A stretch of 64,000 nt of DNA, taken from contig JAGPXD010000002.1 in assembly GCA_020746995.1 (NCBI GenBank), positions 1,302,001 through 1,366,000 on the forward strand, given 5' to 3'. The position numbers were made by a program, and so were the translations under genes. The DNA comes from Plectosphaerella cucumerina. Lineage: Eukaryota > Ascomycota > Sordariomycetes > Glomerellales > Plectosphaerellaceae. Below are positions 44,629 to 54,655 of the stretch, one piece after another. Below the pieces are notes generated by a model. The model saw only the letters and a program-made list of their open reading frames with translations. It did no database searches and was not told the DNA's origin. The stretch's first letter is position 1, and each line of letters starts with the position of its first letter.

Positions 44629-46438
44629 TCCTCCCACATCTGCCGTCCCCGTCCCCTCCCCTCCCCTGGTCTGGCCGATCAACGGCCGGATGCCCAGAGC
44701 ACCCGGTCTGAGTAGCCTCGCTAGCGGAGCCGAGACCCATTCTCGCGCGTCCTCTTCTCTCCTCGTCCGCCCGACGGCCCTGCTGGAGCTTCCTCGTTGG
44801 GACCGGAACCGCTGAGCTTGCAGGCTTGCAACCGGACCTTCCATCAATTTGCACTGCCACGCCCCGCCCGCTGGGCCTGCGTCCGAGTCGTTGTCGTCTG
44901 GCACGCAGCCTGATGATGCAAGCCCGGCCGGTCACATCGGCCCTCGGGCCAGTATGATGAGCCGCGTTGCTTGGACGGCAACTGCGAGTGCGAGAGTGAA
45001 AAAATGTGCCCATTGAGAGGGCCGATCATCGGCCATTCATCCCCTTTTGCGAGCACCACACGAGAGCCACTTTGGTACCAGGCCGCCGTCCGAGTACTCG
45101 AGCATGCCCGCCGCCCCCAAATCGAAGCACCACCACTGGGCACCTCCAAGCACGGCATGTCTCGCTACGAGAACGCCAATGCAGCCTCGCGGGAGTAACG
45201 TCCCAAAACCATCCCCAACCTACCAACCACGCCCCCTCGACCAATCATTCCAGACGCCAACCACGGTGGATGCTCGGCCACGCCGTCGTCCATGATCCCC
45301 TCGGAAGCGTACCTCAACCACTCACATCCACCAACATCATGACGTCGGCGGACGACGGAGGCGCCTCCGGACTTCGACACACCCCTATTCAGACCGAATA
45401 AAATCCCAGACCTGAGCGCGCGCGCCGAGATGCATGGCTGCAGGCCCGGCATGGTGGTGACACAGAAACCCAGCCCTGCTGCTGTGCCTCGAACCCCCGT
45501 CATCGTGCAGGACGACTTTGTCTCGTAGCCGGTCATCCGGTCCCATCAGGGGAACTCCGTCCCGTCCTTCAGGCAGCCCCAAGCAAGCCAGGGCAAGGGA
45601 GACGGAAACGGGGACTCGGACGAGACGTGTCACGGCGGGCCGGCGAAGCAAGCAACCATCACGCTGATCCTTCAGAGCCCTGCCCTGCCCTTTTGCCAGT
45701 TGGACATCTGAGGCCCTGAGGGAGAGCTGTCTCCCGGCGCTGTTTTAGACTCACGCCGACCCCTGGCAAAGCCCCCACCGTGCCGGACTCTGTAGATGAG
45801 ATAGATAGCCGATCATTCTTGGCCTGGGAAGCCTAGGCTCGCCCGAGGGAATCCACGGCGTGGGCAGAAACTCGGCAGATGGATGTCGGCCGACGGAGGA
45901 GGGGCTTCTGTTCTTCGTCCCTTCTACCGGTAAAGTTCTGCCCCTCTGGCTCTGCCCACTGCCCAGGGTCCCGCCCATCCAATCTGGGGGACAATCTCCG
46001 CATCGCCTCATCCATCGGCCATCCCCCAGCTGAAGGACAGCCCGGTGAGATGGTTCCGTGCCTGACGTGTCGGCAAGGAAATGAAGTCGGCCCGGCCGAA
46101 ATTGCGTCGGTCCCGAACCTGGTTCAAGATGGCGTGCCACGGTGCCATTCAACTTTGATTCTTCCGTCAGATGACAGGCCCTCCTCCTCAGCCACAAGTC
46201 CAAGCACCCTTGATGTGGCGTCATCAGCCACCGCCTAACGTTATCGTCTTATCGAAGACCATTCACTTGATTCAGTGTTCCGCCCCTCCAAGTTAACCCC
46301 ACCAAACGTCATGCACCTTGCTTTGAGATCCGTCGCCCGGCGTGACACATCCAATTTGACGTACTTACTTCCTATATCCCCACGAGACGGGTTATTCCCT
46401 TTCTTTCCTTTCACGCGACCGACGGCATATCACTCAGC

Positions 46439-48640
46439 ATGTCTAGCCGTCAGCTTCGCAAGCTGCAGAAGCAGCGAGAGCTAGATCAGCTTCAACAATC
46501 GAAACCAGAGAGCGAAGCCAGCGACGACGAAGAGCCTGAGCCCGTGGTTGCCAAGCCGAGAGTCAGTCTGTTTGCCGCTCTGGGTGGTGACGACGACGAC
46601 GATGAGGACGAAAAGTCAGCCGACGATGTAGAAGTGCCACCGAAAGAGGAGTCCGACCCGGAACCCACGCCGCAGCCAGCAAAGAAGAACAAGAAGAAGA
46701 AGAAGAAGGGCAAGAAGAAGGAGGTCGCCACCGGAGGAGACACACCAGAGAAGACCACTACGCAAGACGACGAGATTGAGCGGGCTCTTAAGGAGCTCAG
46801 CATCAAGGCAGAGTCTACGCCCGGTGGCGGCAGCGGCGCCACGACCACCCGCAGGGCTGATGATAAGCTTCTCGAGATCGACACACACCACCTCAAGGCC
46901 ATCAATGAGATGCGCAACCTTTTTGGCCGGGAAGCCATCGACGCTGCTACTCAGGAGGAGCAGGCCGAGCAGCTGGCCGAGATGCGCCGGCTGGGCAGGC
47001 AGGGAGCTCGGACGATCAACCTCGAGCAGGCGCTAAGGGGCATCCCGGGCCAGAAGCTGCCAGAGATCTCACTGCGCCGCAACGTCTTCATCCAGGGCAA
47101 AGACCACTGGCCAAAGGCGACGGCCGCGGGCCTGACGATGAAAGAGGTGCGCAAGGGCGAGGATGGAGTGACGACTGAATTCGCCTTCCACCACGACAGC
47201 GCATACGATAGGACGCAGATCCTCTTCTTCACCATGGTCCAGATGGGCGAGCCGATGAACATGGTGTCCCTGCTGCGGGAGCAGCCCTACCACATTACGA
47301 CGCTGCTGCAGGTCAGCAAGGTGGCCACCCAGGACCAAAACGCCTCGCTTGCCGCGGATCTCTGTGAGAGGGCTCTTTTCACCTTCGGAAGGGTGACGAC
47401 GTCAGCTTTTAGGCAGAAGATGGAGATTGGCAAGGCACGCCTTGACTTCAAGCGGCCGGAGAACCGCGAGTTCTGGCTGGCCGGCTACCATTACCTCAAG
47501 AGCCTCATTCGCAAGGGCACCTACCGCACGGCGTTCGAGTGGGCCAAGCTCCTGTACAGCCTGAACCCCAACGACCCCTACGCCATGAAGAACTTCCTGC
47601 ACCCGCTAGCCATACGTGCGCGTCAGGCGCAGTGGCTCGTGGACTTTTGCGCATCCCCGGAGCACATGCGAGGCGAGACGGATGACGTGTACATGAAGCA
47701 GACGGTGCCACTGGCGCTCCTGCAACTGGGCGACAAGTACAAGGCGATCAAGGCCGCGTTCCAGGGCATGGAGAGGCTTCCGTGGCTCTACTGCGCCCTC
47801 TTCCAGGAGCTCAACCTCGACCCACCCCCTCCGATATGGGGAGTCAAGCCCCAGGGCGACAGCCAATACTGGACGAACATCTACCTCAGCCAGGCTAAGG
47901 ATCTCTGGGACAACCCGGCGGCCATCACAGTTCTGAAGGAAGCAGTCAAGCTGGCCCTTAAGGTGGACGTCCAGGACCTTCCGAAGGACGGCCCGTCGGA
48001 CCTGCGGACGGCGAGGTTCGCCTTCCTCGAGGGCAACACCAAGCTCATCGCGGGTGTGCCGCGCCACATTCTCGCGCAACAGCCCAACTACGAGTTCGAT
48101 CCGCTCCCGCCGCCCAAGGCGGAGAACATCTTCTCCAGCACGGGCGTGCAGCTGCCTTGGGAGAGCCAGAGCCAAGGAGAGGATTCGCTGCTCAACACGC
48201 CGCAGGGTCGGGCATTCTTCGAGCGGCTCCGGCGGCAGACCGAGAGGGCGCAGCAGAGGGGTGCGGTGGCATTCCCTGGCGAGGAGGGAGAGGAGGACGA
48301 GTTTGGAGATCAGTTCGAGGGCATGATGGAAGAAGGCGACAGGCCATGGGTCGTGGACAACGATCGTTTTCAGGAGGGTCGTGTGGAGCTACACTACGGT
48401 TCCGAGGACGACAGAGAGAATCGCCGTATGCCGGGTACCTTTGACGATCCGTCGGACGACGATGAGGAAGGCCAGGCCGGACAGGGTGGCGGTGGGATTC
48501 GGGGTATGTTGGCGAACCTGTTCACCTCGTGGTACGGCGCCCGCCAACAAGACGATCCTGCGACGGATGACGCGAGGGAGGCAGGAGCAGATGGTGGCCA
48601 GGACAGCGATGATGGTGGACGTAGGGCCGATCGTGGTTAA
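46439..48640 (+). CDS. RQC1: RQC1/TCF25 family, ribosome quality control complex subunit 1
   Basis: Single exon, 733 residues starting MSSRQLRKLQKQRELDQLQ, the family's typical N-terminus. An acidic stretch (GGDDDDDEDE) and a long Lys run (KKNKKKKKKGKKK) follow. The body matches the TCF25 domain: LLEIDTHHLKAINEMRNLFG, FIQGKDHWPKATAAGLTM, FAFHHDSAYDRTQILFF, then a helical TPR-like region (CERALFTFGRV; FWLAGYHYLKSLIRKGTYRTAFEWAKLLYSLNPNDPY). Rqc1 works with Rqc2 and the Ltn1 E3 ligase on 60S-bound stalled nascent chains, promoting K48-linked ubiquitin chains. The C-terminus is acidic with a Gly-rich end. Assignment is firm from family pattern. Confidence 0.93.
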   Translation: MSSRQLRKLQKQRELDQLQQSKPESEASDDEEPEPVVAKPRVSLFAALGGDDDDDEDEKSADDVEVPPKEESDPEPTPQPAKKNKKKKKKGKKKEVATGGDTPEKTTTQDDEIERALKELSIKAESTPGGGSGATTTRRADDKLLEIDTHHLKAINEMRNLFGREAIDAATQEEQAEQLAEMRRLGRQGARTINLEQALRGIPGQKLPEISLRRNVFIQGKDHWPKATAAGLTMKEVRKGEDGVTTEFAFHHDSAYDRTQILFFTMVQMGEPMNMVSLLREQPYHITTLLQVSKVATQDQNASLAADLCERALFTFGRVTTSAFRQKMEIGKARLDFKRPENREFWLAGYHYLKSLIRKGTYRTAFEWAKLLYSLNPNDPYAMKNFLHPLAIRARQAQWLVDFCASPEHMRGETDDVYMKQTVPLALLQLGDKYKAIKAAFQGMERLPWLYCALFQELNLDPPPPIWGVKPQGDSQYWTNIYLSQAKDLWDNPAAITVLKEAVKLALKVDVQDLPKDGPSDLRTARFAFLEGNTKLIAGVPRHILAQQPNYEFDPLPPPKAENIFSSTGVQLPWESQSQGEDSLLNTPQGRAFFERLRRQTERAQQRGAVAFPGEEGEEDEFGDQFEGMMEEGDRPWVVDNDRFQEGRVELHYGSEDDRENRRMPGTFDDPSDDDEEGQAGQGGGGIRGMLANLFTSWYGARQQDDPATDDAREAGADGGQDSDDGGRRADRG

Positions 48641-49638
48641 GGGTCATTGGCGTTGTATAGGGGCGGGCTGGCGCGGACGATCATTTGCATCCAGGGAGAC
48701 ATCTGTCCAGGCGTTGGCGATCATGAAGAGGGAGGCGCTTCTGTAAGGGTAGCAGGTAGCACGGCATCGGCGCGAATAATCGCGACATGGACGGCATCAA
48801 AAGCAAGTCTTTCCCTCTCAATCGGCATGGTGAGTGTCGTGTGTTACAGCCAGAGCGAACGAGCGTCGTCACAGCAGGACAAGGACGAACGAGTGAGGGC
48901 GTTTCAGAGGACGGGCCCCCGGGACGGCCCCTGGTTCGGATCATTGCGCAGCCTCATCCTCCTGGAATCACATCAGCTCCCATTTACTCCTTCATCTCAT
49001 CTCACCTCAGTCTACGTGGAAAGAAACAAGTCCGTACCAAAAGCTCTGTCGTATCTGACAGGGTGACCCAGCTGAGACGGGGGTCGGGTCATGGCAACGG
49101 TGAGCAAGTTTCAGAAGGGGACGCGGCCGAGGAAGACGGCCGATTGGAGGGGCGACGGGAACGTTCCGTCTCCCGTGCTGTAGCGGCTGGGTTGCGCCAT
49201 CCATCCATCCATTCAGGGCGGCGGGGATTCGGGTTCCAAGCCCATTATTAATGATGCAGACGCGGCCGGGAGCATTGGTAATAGTTTCCGCGACCGCGAA
49301 TGTCGCATCCACGGTGAGATATGGTGTCGATGTAATTTGTATAAATATCGGAGGGCTGTTCGTTGATCACTTCTGGGAGCCGATATTGAACAGAATGTCG
49401 TACTGATATAAAACTTGCTCATCGCTTTGACGCCCCCTTGTACAGAGACACACCGACGAAAGCTGGCCTTGCGACATCGAACCCCACCTTCACCCTTAAC
49501 CTAACATTTGGCCCGCGATCATTTACCCCGCCATCCCATAAGAACGATCCCGCGTCTCCAATCCGTTCCAACATCCCGACAACACACCTCTTTCACACCC
49601 AACCACACCAGATCCTCTCCCTCAGACCTACCGCCAAC
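48641..49638. other. Intergenic region
   Basis: 998 bases between RQC1 and ATX1. The 180 bases before ATX1 are C-rich (ACCCTTAACCTAAC at about 49491-49504, then CACACC/CAACC runs), probably promoter and leader. Frames here are unsupported. Confidence 0.45.
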
Positions 49639-49953
49639 ATGTCCGACGAGCACACCTACAAGTTCAACGTGTCCATGAGCTGCGGCGGCTGCTCCGGCGC
49701 CATCGACCGCGTGCTGAAGAAGCTCGACGGTAAGCTGCCCCCCTTCCAAAGATCACCACCCGACAGAAGCGCTAACCCTCTGTCCCCTCCAGGCGTCAAG
49801 TCCCACGATGTCTCGCTCGAGAACCAGACCGCCACCGTCGTCGCCGAGCCCTCCCTGTCCTACGAGACGGTGCTGAGCACCATTGCCAAGACGGGCAAGA
49901 AGGTCAACTCTGGCTTCGCCGACGGCGAGGAGAAGAGCGTCGTCCTCGCCTAG
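49639..49953 (+). CDS. ATX1: Copper chaperone ATX1 (heavy-metal-associated domain)
   Basis: Two exons, 49639-49729 and 49793-49953, give 83 residues; the 63-base intron (branch GCTAAC) splits a Gly codon. One HMA domain with the copper-binding motif M-x-C-x-x-C at residues 13-18 (MSCGGC), followed by SGAIDRVLKKLDG and a second half VKSHDVSLENQTATVVA. The C-terminal KTGKKVNSGF matches the Atx1 lysine-rich face that docks on the Ccc2-type Cu-ATPase. It delivers Cu(I) from the cytosol to the secretory pathway, where it loads multicopper oxidases and similar enzymes. Assignment is firm by size and motif. Confidence 0.95.
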   Translation: MSDEHTYKFNVSMSCGGCSGAIDRVLKKLDGKLPPFQRSPPDRSANPLSPPGVKSHDVSLENQTATVVAEPSLSYETVLSTIAKTGKKVNSGFADGEEKSVVLA

Positions 49954-51267
49954 ACGTGAGGAGGTGAAGAGGATGAGGGATAGTGCCAGGTGTCCAAAAG
50001 AGGTCGGGCGAGATGCGGACGTGCGCCGCGGTCGTCGCTCGGGTCGACGTTCCTACCATGCCAGCGGGCGTTTCTAGTGCAACATGACGGATTTCTGTTC
50101 CATGCGCTTGCGGTGCTTCCTGTGGTTTTGATGTGATCGGTGACGAACGACGGGCTTGAGCTCGGGAAGAATAGCGTCAGACCGAAGTACCCGAAGCAAG
50201 ATGCAAGTCAGCCGCCATGAGAGCACACCGCTGCAGACGTGAGCCTGCGGGATCACTTGACTGACCTCCTCCGGCATCAACTCCGATTTCTCATCTCCAT
50301 CTTCTCCAACAGCCGGACATCTGGCACAGCCTTGGGTGGCGATTAAACGTCATCTGGGTGTGTGGGGGGCCTCGATTCTCCAACCACAACCACATCCACA
50401 GACGATCTTGAGAGATTTGACGGAAATCGCATACCCACTCGCAAGTATCGCATACTCGATGCTATTAGTCCTACCAACCAGGGGACCTACTGTGTCGACT
50501 AACCTGCTGATAACTGATCTGCTGTGCCGACTCACCTACTGCGTCGATTAAACTGTTGCGTCATTAACCTGCTGCTTCGATTCATATGTTGCTTCGATTC
50601 ATCTGTTGTTTCGATTCATCTGTTGCTTCGATTCATCTGTTGCTTCGATTGACCAGCTGCGTGGACTGACCTGCTGCGTCGGTTGACCTATTACGTCCAC
50701 TGACTTGCTGCGTCGGTTCACCTGCTGTTGTGACTGACCTCCTGTGTCTGTGGGAAGGTTTGATTAATTCTACCGGCACGCAGAGAACTGCAGTAAATAC
50801 AGTACAATCAAAGTGCTGTACAGAGAGGCATGCGATACTCACCAGTGGGCGTGCGTCTTTGGTCGAACCCTGGCAAGATGAGTAGGGATTTTGACAACTG
50901 ATCAGAGTGGAATTTTACTCAAAGGGGCGCCATATTACAAGGTGCATTCTTTCAGGGGGGTTAAACCTCAGCAGGCCGGTTTATGAAAAGTTCAAAGGGC
51001 CCTGTTGCTGCAGCTCCTTGAACTTCCCGGGATTTCACTCCTGCCTATCCCCTGTCTTTTGGTTCTTCAACCTCACAACATCAAGTCGCTCCCACAAAAA
51101 ACACCCGCCACCTCGGCAAGGCAACAATTCGCGCCTTGGGCTTCCTCACACCTGACTGGGGCAAGCACAAATACATGAAAACAAACCCAGAGGCAACGAT
51201 TGCATTCACCTACTACTTCCTTTCCACCAAAACCACCAAAACCACGAGAGGTCCCCCAACACCAACG
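49954..51267. other. Intergenic region left of the acetyltransferase gene, containing a minisatellite
   Basis: 1.3 kb between ATX1 and the GNAT gene. Apart from the 17-bp tandem array at 50484-50755 it shows no gene. The start of the GNAT leader (51060-51267) has several in-frame codons upstream, including an ATG at 51175, but the conserved-looking start is 51268. Confidence 0.5.
50484..50755 (+). repeat. 17-bp minisatellite array (left arm)
   Basis: About 15-16 degenerate units of 17 bases, consensus CTGCTGCGTCGATTGAC, with a near-identical core of units reading CTGTTGCTTCGATTCAT around 50580-50650. The unit length is not a multiple of three, and stops occur, so it is not coding. The same unit in reverse orientation forms the array at 52357-52577. 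Confidence 0.85.
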
Positions 51268-52152
51268 ATGGGAACCCCCTTTGTTGCCTGCCTCGAGCCC
51301 TTCCAGGGCTCCAGACACGGCTATATTGTCGGCGAAGCAATGGAAAAGCAGCCGCCCAGCATCGAAAAGACTTTCGTCGATGCCATGGAGGTCCGAACCG
51401 CCGTCTTCGTCAACGAGCAAAAAGTCCCCGCTGAGAACGAATATGACCGGGACGACACCCGCAGCGCCCACTGGGTTGCATACGCCTCGGTCAACATGAC
51501 CATTGAGCCCGAGATTCGCGACGCCGACGGCAATCTCGTCCAGCCCCGACGCAGCAGCACCCGCTCCGTGCCCATCGGCACCCTCCGCTGCGTGCCCTTC
51601 CCTCACGAGCCACACCCCGTCCCCAACGGCGAATACTACGACGGCAAGCTCATCGGTATCATCGAGCCCGACGGCACTACCGTCACCCCCGTCACCCTGA
51701 CCGGAGATTACGGCTCCTGGGACGCCCCCGAGAAGGTTGCCGGCGGCGAGGCGTCCGTCGGCAAGCCCCTCGTGCCCCAGCCGCCCTGCCGGGCCACCTC
51801 CCTTCACGACGGCAAGGAGCCGTACGTCAAGTTTGGCCGTCTGGCTGTAATCCCCGAGTTCCGCGGCCACGGCATCGCTACGCTCCTCGTCTCTAATGGT
51901 CTGGCCTGGCTGCGAGCGCGCCCCGACCGCTTCAACCCCAGCGTTGCCGAGGTTGGTCTTGCGGGCCTGGGAGCGGACACGGGCGAGGAAATCCCCCGCT
52001 GGGGCGGACTGGTGTGCGTTCACGCACAGGAGCAGGTCATCGGCGCGTGGGAGAGGTACGGTTTTCAGGTTGATGAGGGTATGGGTCGCTGGCGCGAGGA
52101 GGGTATTTGGCATGTGGGCATGTTCCAGAGGCTGGAGTTCGTTGACAAGTAG
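51268..52152 (+). CDS. GNAT-family N-acetyltransferase
   Basis: Single exon, 294 residues from the ATG at 51268 (MGTPFVACLEPFQGS); an upstream in-frame ATG at 51175 would add 31 unconserved-looking residues. The GNAT fold is shown by EVRTAVFVNEQKVP (N-terminal strand-helix with the VRxxVFVxEQ motif), the substrate strand VPIGTLRCVPFP, and motif A (VKFGRLAVIPEFRGHGIATLLV), whose RGHGIA loop binds the acetyl-CoA pyrophosphate. The C-terminal WERYGFQVD is the motif B helix-strand. A long insertion of about 60 residues lies between strands 3 and 4. Substrate is unknown (protein or small amine). The gene lies alone between two inverted 17-bp arrays. Confidence 0.85.
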   Translation: MGTPFVACLEPFQGSRHGYIVGEAMEKQPPSIEKTFVDAMEVRTAVFVNEQKVPAENEYDRDDTRSAHWVAYASVNMTIEPEIRDADGNLVQPRRSSTRSVPIGTLRCVPFPHEPHPVPNGEYYDGKLIGIIEPDGTTVTPVTLTGDYGSWDAPEKVAGGEASVGKPLVPQPPCRATSLHDGKEPYVKFGRLAVIPEFRGHGIATLLVSNGLAWLRARPDRFNPSVAEVGLAGLGADTGEEIPRWGGLVCVHAQEQVIGAWERYGFQVDEGMGRWREEGIWHVGMFQRLEFVDK

Positions 52153-53417
52153 GGCTTTCGCGTTCGCCGCCGCGGTCCAGGCAGGGTCTAGTAAGCTGGA
52201 GGAAGTACAGTGTTGATATGGGGTTGAGGTCGGCATATCACAGGAGGGTGTGTCTAAGACGGTGATGTCCTGCCAGTTGACGACACACAAGCACAAGATG
52301 ATACCAACCTCCTGAAAGCAAAATACAACTGACTAAGTACACTGTACCCCCTGCCGAGTTGATCGACGCAACAAGTCAATCAGCACAGCAAGTCAACCCG
52401 CGTAGCAGATGAGCCCGCGTAGCAGGTGAACCCGCGTAGCAGGTGAACCTGCGTGGTACATGAACCTGTGTATTAGATGAACCGGCGAAGGAAGTCAACC
52501 GCCGTGGCAGACCAACCGCCGTGGCAGGGCAGTTGACGCAGTCGGTCAGGTTAATCGACGGAGAAGCGTAATCGACGGAGCACGTCCATCAAGATGCTGA
52601 GTTCCGCGAGGTGGCAGGTCTCTATATATGCTGAGTCGGCACGTCCGTAGACCTACTTCTAACTACTTCGGTTTGGAAGTGGCTGCGTCGCGGGACTCGC
52701 TGTGTCGTAGGATGCCAGATGCGCGATGACATGCGACATGGTTTACAGTATGTTCTTCATGCAAAGCAGCGTCCTGTAACCCGACTCGAGACGAGGATGG
52801 ACGGATATTCGGGAAGTGAACAGAAGGACTGGGGTCGGATGTTCATGTCCTGCCAAGTTCACGATACATAGCTTACATCTGTGGCTTGTGTGCATGTGCA
52901 TCTCTCTCTGGGGAGTCTCTTGAAGCACACCCCATACAGCACGCGAACACTTAATTTGCTCTGAACGAGCCTGGCTTTTTATTGGGAAGAACCACCTAGA
53001 GCCGTGAGAGACAAGATGCCAATGTCGCATTTCCCCTGTGTCCCTGAACGCACAAATGCAATCGGATGCGGGGCACCAGTCTGGTCCGTCTTGATGCCTG
53101 TAGAGAAATATTCCCTCCGCGCCCTTTCTTCCGTAGTAGACAATGTCGTCGCAGCCTTTCCGTCCCGGCTTCGTGGTCGATAAGCTTTTCCCCCCGTATG
53201 CTCCGTTTAAAAAAAGCCAGGGAAAAAAACAACGCAACACATGCAGCGCCGTCCCCCGGAGGAGGGGAAAAGAGGAGAGCGCCGCCGCGTGGCCACGCCC
53301 GGGTCCGGCAGGGGGCGGTCGTGTCCCCTCGGCCCCCAAAACGAGCCCCGACGCCCGCTCTCCGGTTCCATATCCTTTCCCCCCTCGACGTTTCCCCAAT
53401 GGCAGCGTGGTAACCGT
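52153..53417. other. Intergenic region right of the acetyltransferase gene, containing a minisatellite
   Basis: 1.27 kb between the GNAT stop and the RPS5 stop (genes convergent). Contains the right 17-bp array (52357-52577). A minus-strand frame at 52.74-53.4 kb overlaps the RPS5 3' flank without a recognisable domain. Otherwise nothing is seen. Confidence 0.5.
52357..52577 (-). repeat. 17-bp minisatellite array (right arm, inverted)
   Basis: About 12-13 units of 17 bases; the clearest read GGTGAACCCGCGTAGCA on the plus strand. Reverse-complemented this is TGCTACGCGGGTTCACC, which matches a left-arm unit (TGCTGCGTCGGTTCACC) at 15 of 17 positions. Same period, opposite orientation. Confidence 0.85.
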
Positions 53418-54271
53418 TTACCGGTTGGACTTGGCGACACGCTCCAGCTCGTCCTTCTTCTTGATGGCGTACGAGTTGCTGCTGCCCTTGGCGGCGTTGA
53501 TCAGCTCCTCGGCGAGGCACTCGGCGATGGACTTGACGTTGCGGAAGGCGGCCTCGCGGGCACCGGTGGTCAGGAGGGCAATGGCCTGGTTGACACGGCG
53601 GAGGGGCGAGACATCGACGGCCTGGCGACGGACAGTGCCGGCGGAGCCGATGCGGGTAGAGTCCTCACGGGGACCGCAGTTGACGATGGCGTCGACGGCG
53701 ACCTGGATGGGGTTCTGGTCGGTCATCAGGTGGATCTGTGGATGGGTTAGCAGGTGTGTCTGAGGAAGTAGCAGCCCTTTGTTTCGTGTCGTGGGGCGGA
53801 ACTCGGGTCGACGTACGATCTCGAAGGCGTGGGCAACGATGCGGACGGCCATGAGCTTCTTTCCGTTGTTGCGGCCGTGGGCCATCAGGGAGTTGGTGAG
53901 GCGCTCAATGATGGGGCAGTTGGCCTTGCGGAAGCGCTTGGTGGCATAGCGACCGGCAGAGTGGGTGACGTAGACGGGGTTGCGGAGGGAGACGTAGTCG
54001 CTGTCGGAAGAATCGCAAGGTCAGCACAACGGTCCATTCGAGATGATGTTTGCCCCTCCATTCGCCTTTATCCCCTCCTTCCACGATATTTTGCGCATTC
54101 GGATCCAAGCAGGGAGATCAGGGGAGATGCTCACGTCAGGGAGATGTCGCGGACCTCGACGTCGTAGTCCCACTTGTTGAAGAGCTTGATGTTGCCGACC
54201 TCCTTGACAACGTCCTTGGGGAGAACGTCGTACTGGACGTTCTCGACCTCGATCTCGCCGCCGTCAGACAT
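53418..54271 (-). CDS. RPS5: 40S ribosomal protein S5 (uS7)
   Basis: Three minus-strand exons, 54271-54135, 54000-53817 and 53735-53418, give 212 residues; introns of 134 and 81 bases. Component of the 40S head near the mRNA exit channel. The product contains the near-invariant uS7 stretches GRYATKRFRKANCPIIERL, GRNNGKKLMAVRIVAHAFEI, TDQNPIQVAVDAIVNCGPRED and RRQAVDVSPLRRVNQAIALL, and ends KKKDELERVAKSNR as in yeast Rps5. The acidic N-terminus is shorter than in yeast. It is head-to-head with RPS25, 384 bases between the starts, which suggests coordinated transcription. Confidence 0.97.
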
Positions 54272-54655
54272 TTTGCCGAATATGCAGTTCTGGGGGAATG
54301 ACTGGGTGAAGGACTGCGTTGGTCGGTCGCGGGTTGTCGGATTTGTCGCGAGGTGATGGTTGAATGGGCGGTCGTTAGGCGTGGAATCAAAAGTCTCTGG
54401 AGTCGCTAAGGGCTTTGCGCGCACACACCAACGGGGGGAGGGCCGGCAGGTGCGACGGCGCGTCCCCACTTTTCCGTCAAAATCTGGTGGCCCCACCTAG
54501 GGTTTCGCTTAACCCTACTCGCTGACTGGCCCTGCCTCGACCGCCCGCCGACTCTGAGATTGGGAGAACAAGTCGGATTCAAACGAGACGTCAAGCAGCC
54601 CTCCTCTCTCTGATCCCGTCAACCACCCCATCCCGACATCACCAGATCAGACAAG
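54272..54655. promoter_or_regulatory. Bidirectional ribosomal-protein promoter (RPS5/RPS25)
   Basis: 384 bases between two divergent ribosomal-protein start codons. It contains an inverted pair of telomere-repeat-like motifs, TAGGGTTT (54498-54505) and TTAACCCTA (54509-54517), about midway. AGGGTT/TTAGGG sites bound by Tbf1-type factors control ribosomal-protein genes in several non-Saccharomyces yeasts; the same role here is inference. The RPS25 side has a pyrimidine-rich leader (CCTCCTCTCTCTGATCC). Confidence 0.65.
54498..54517. promoter_or_regulatory. Inverted AGGGTT/AACCCT motif pair
   Basis: Near-palindromic 20-base element with AGGGTT on one side and AACCCT on the other, separated by TCGCTT-like spacer bases, within the shared RPS5/RPS25 promoter. 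Candidate binding site for a Myb/Tbf1-like factor. Confidence 0.5.

Larger units (their letters stand above)
41898..46438. other. Long gene-poor interval
   Basis: 4.5 kb between the divergent starts of the zinc-cluster gene and RQC1. The left part probably carries a long promoter and leader of the regulator, common for such genes. Overlapping frames on both strands are repetitive Gly/Arg/Ser/Pro shadows of biased composition. Two short simple repeats lie inside (43991-44015 and 44601-44628). No tRNA, transposon end or conserved domain was recognised. Confidence 0.5.

Noticed and set aside
45480..45505. tRNA B-box-like sequence on the minus strand (GGGTTCGAGGC)
   Set aside because: No pairing for the T-stem and no cloverleaf around it.
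50484..50755. CRISPR array
   Set aside because: Units are contiguous 17-bp degenerate repeats without spacers, in a fungal nuclear genome; it is a minisatellite.
51136..51267. N-terminal extension of the acetyltransferase
   Set aside because: The first codon at 51136 is TTG, and the added residues are low-complexity and unlike the family; the ATG at 51268 is preferred, with 51175 as the alternative.
51073..52296. 407-codon minus-strand frame antisense to the acetyltransferase
   Set aside because: Shadow frame without domain; the sense frame has intact GNAT motifs.
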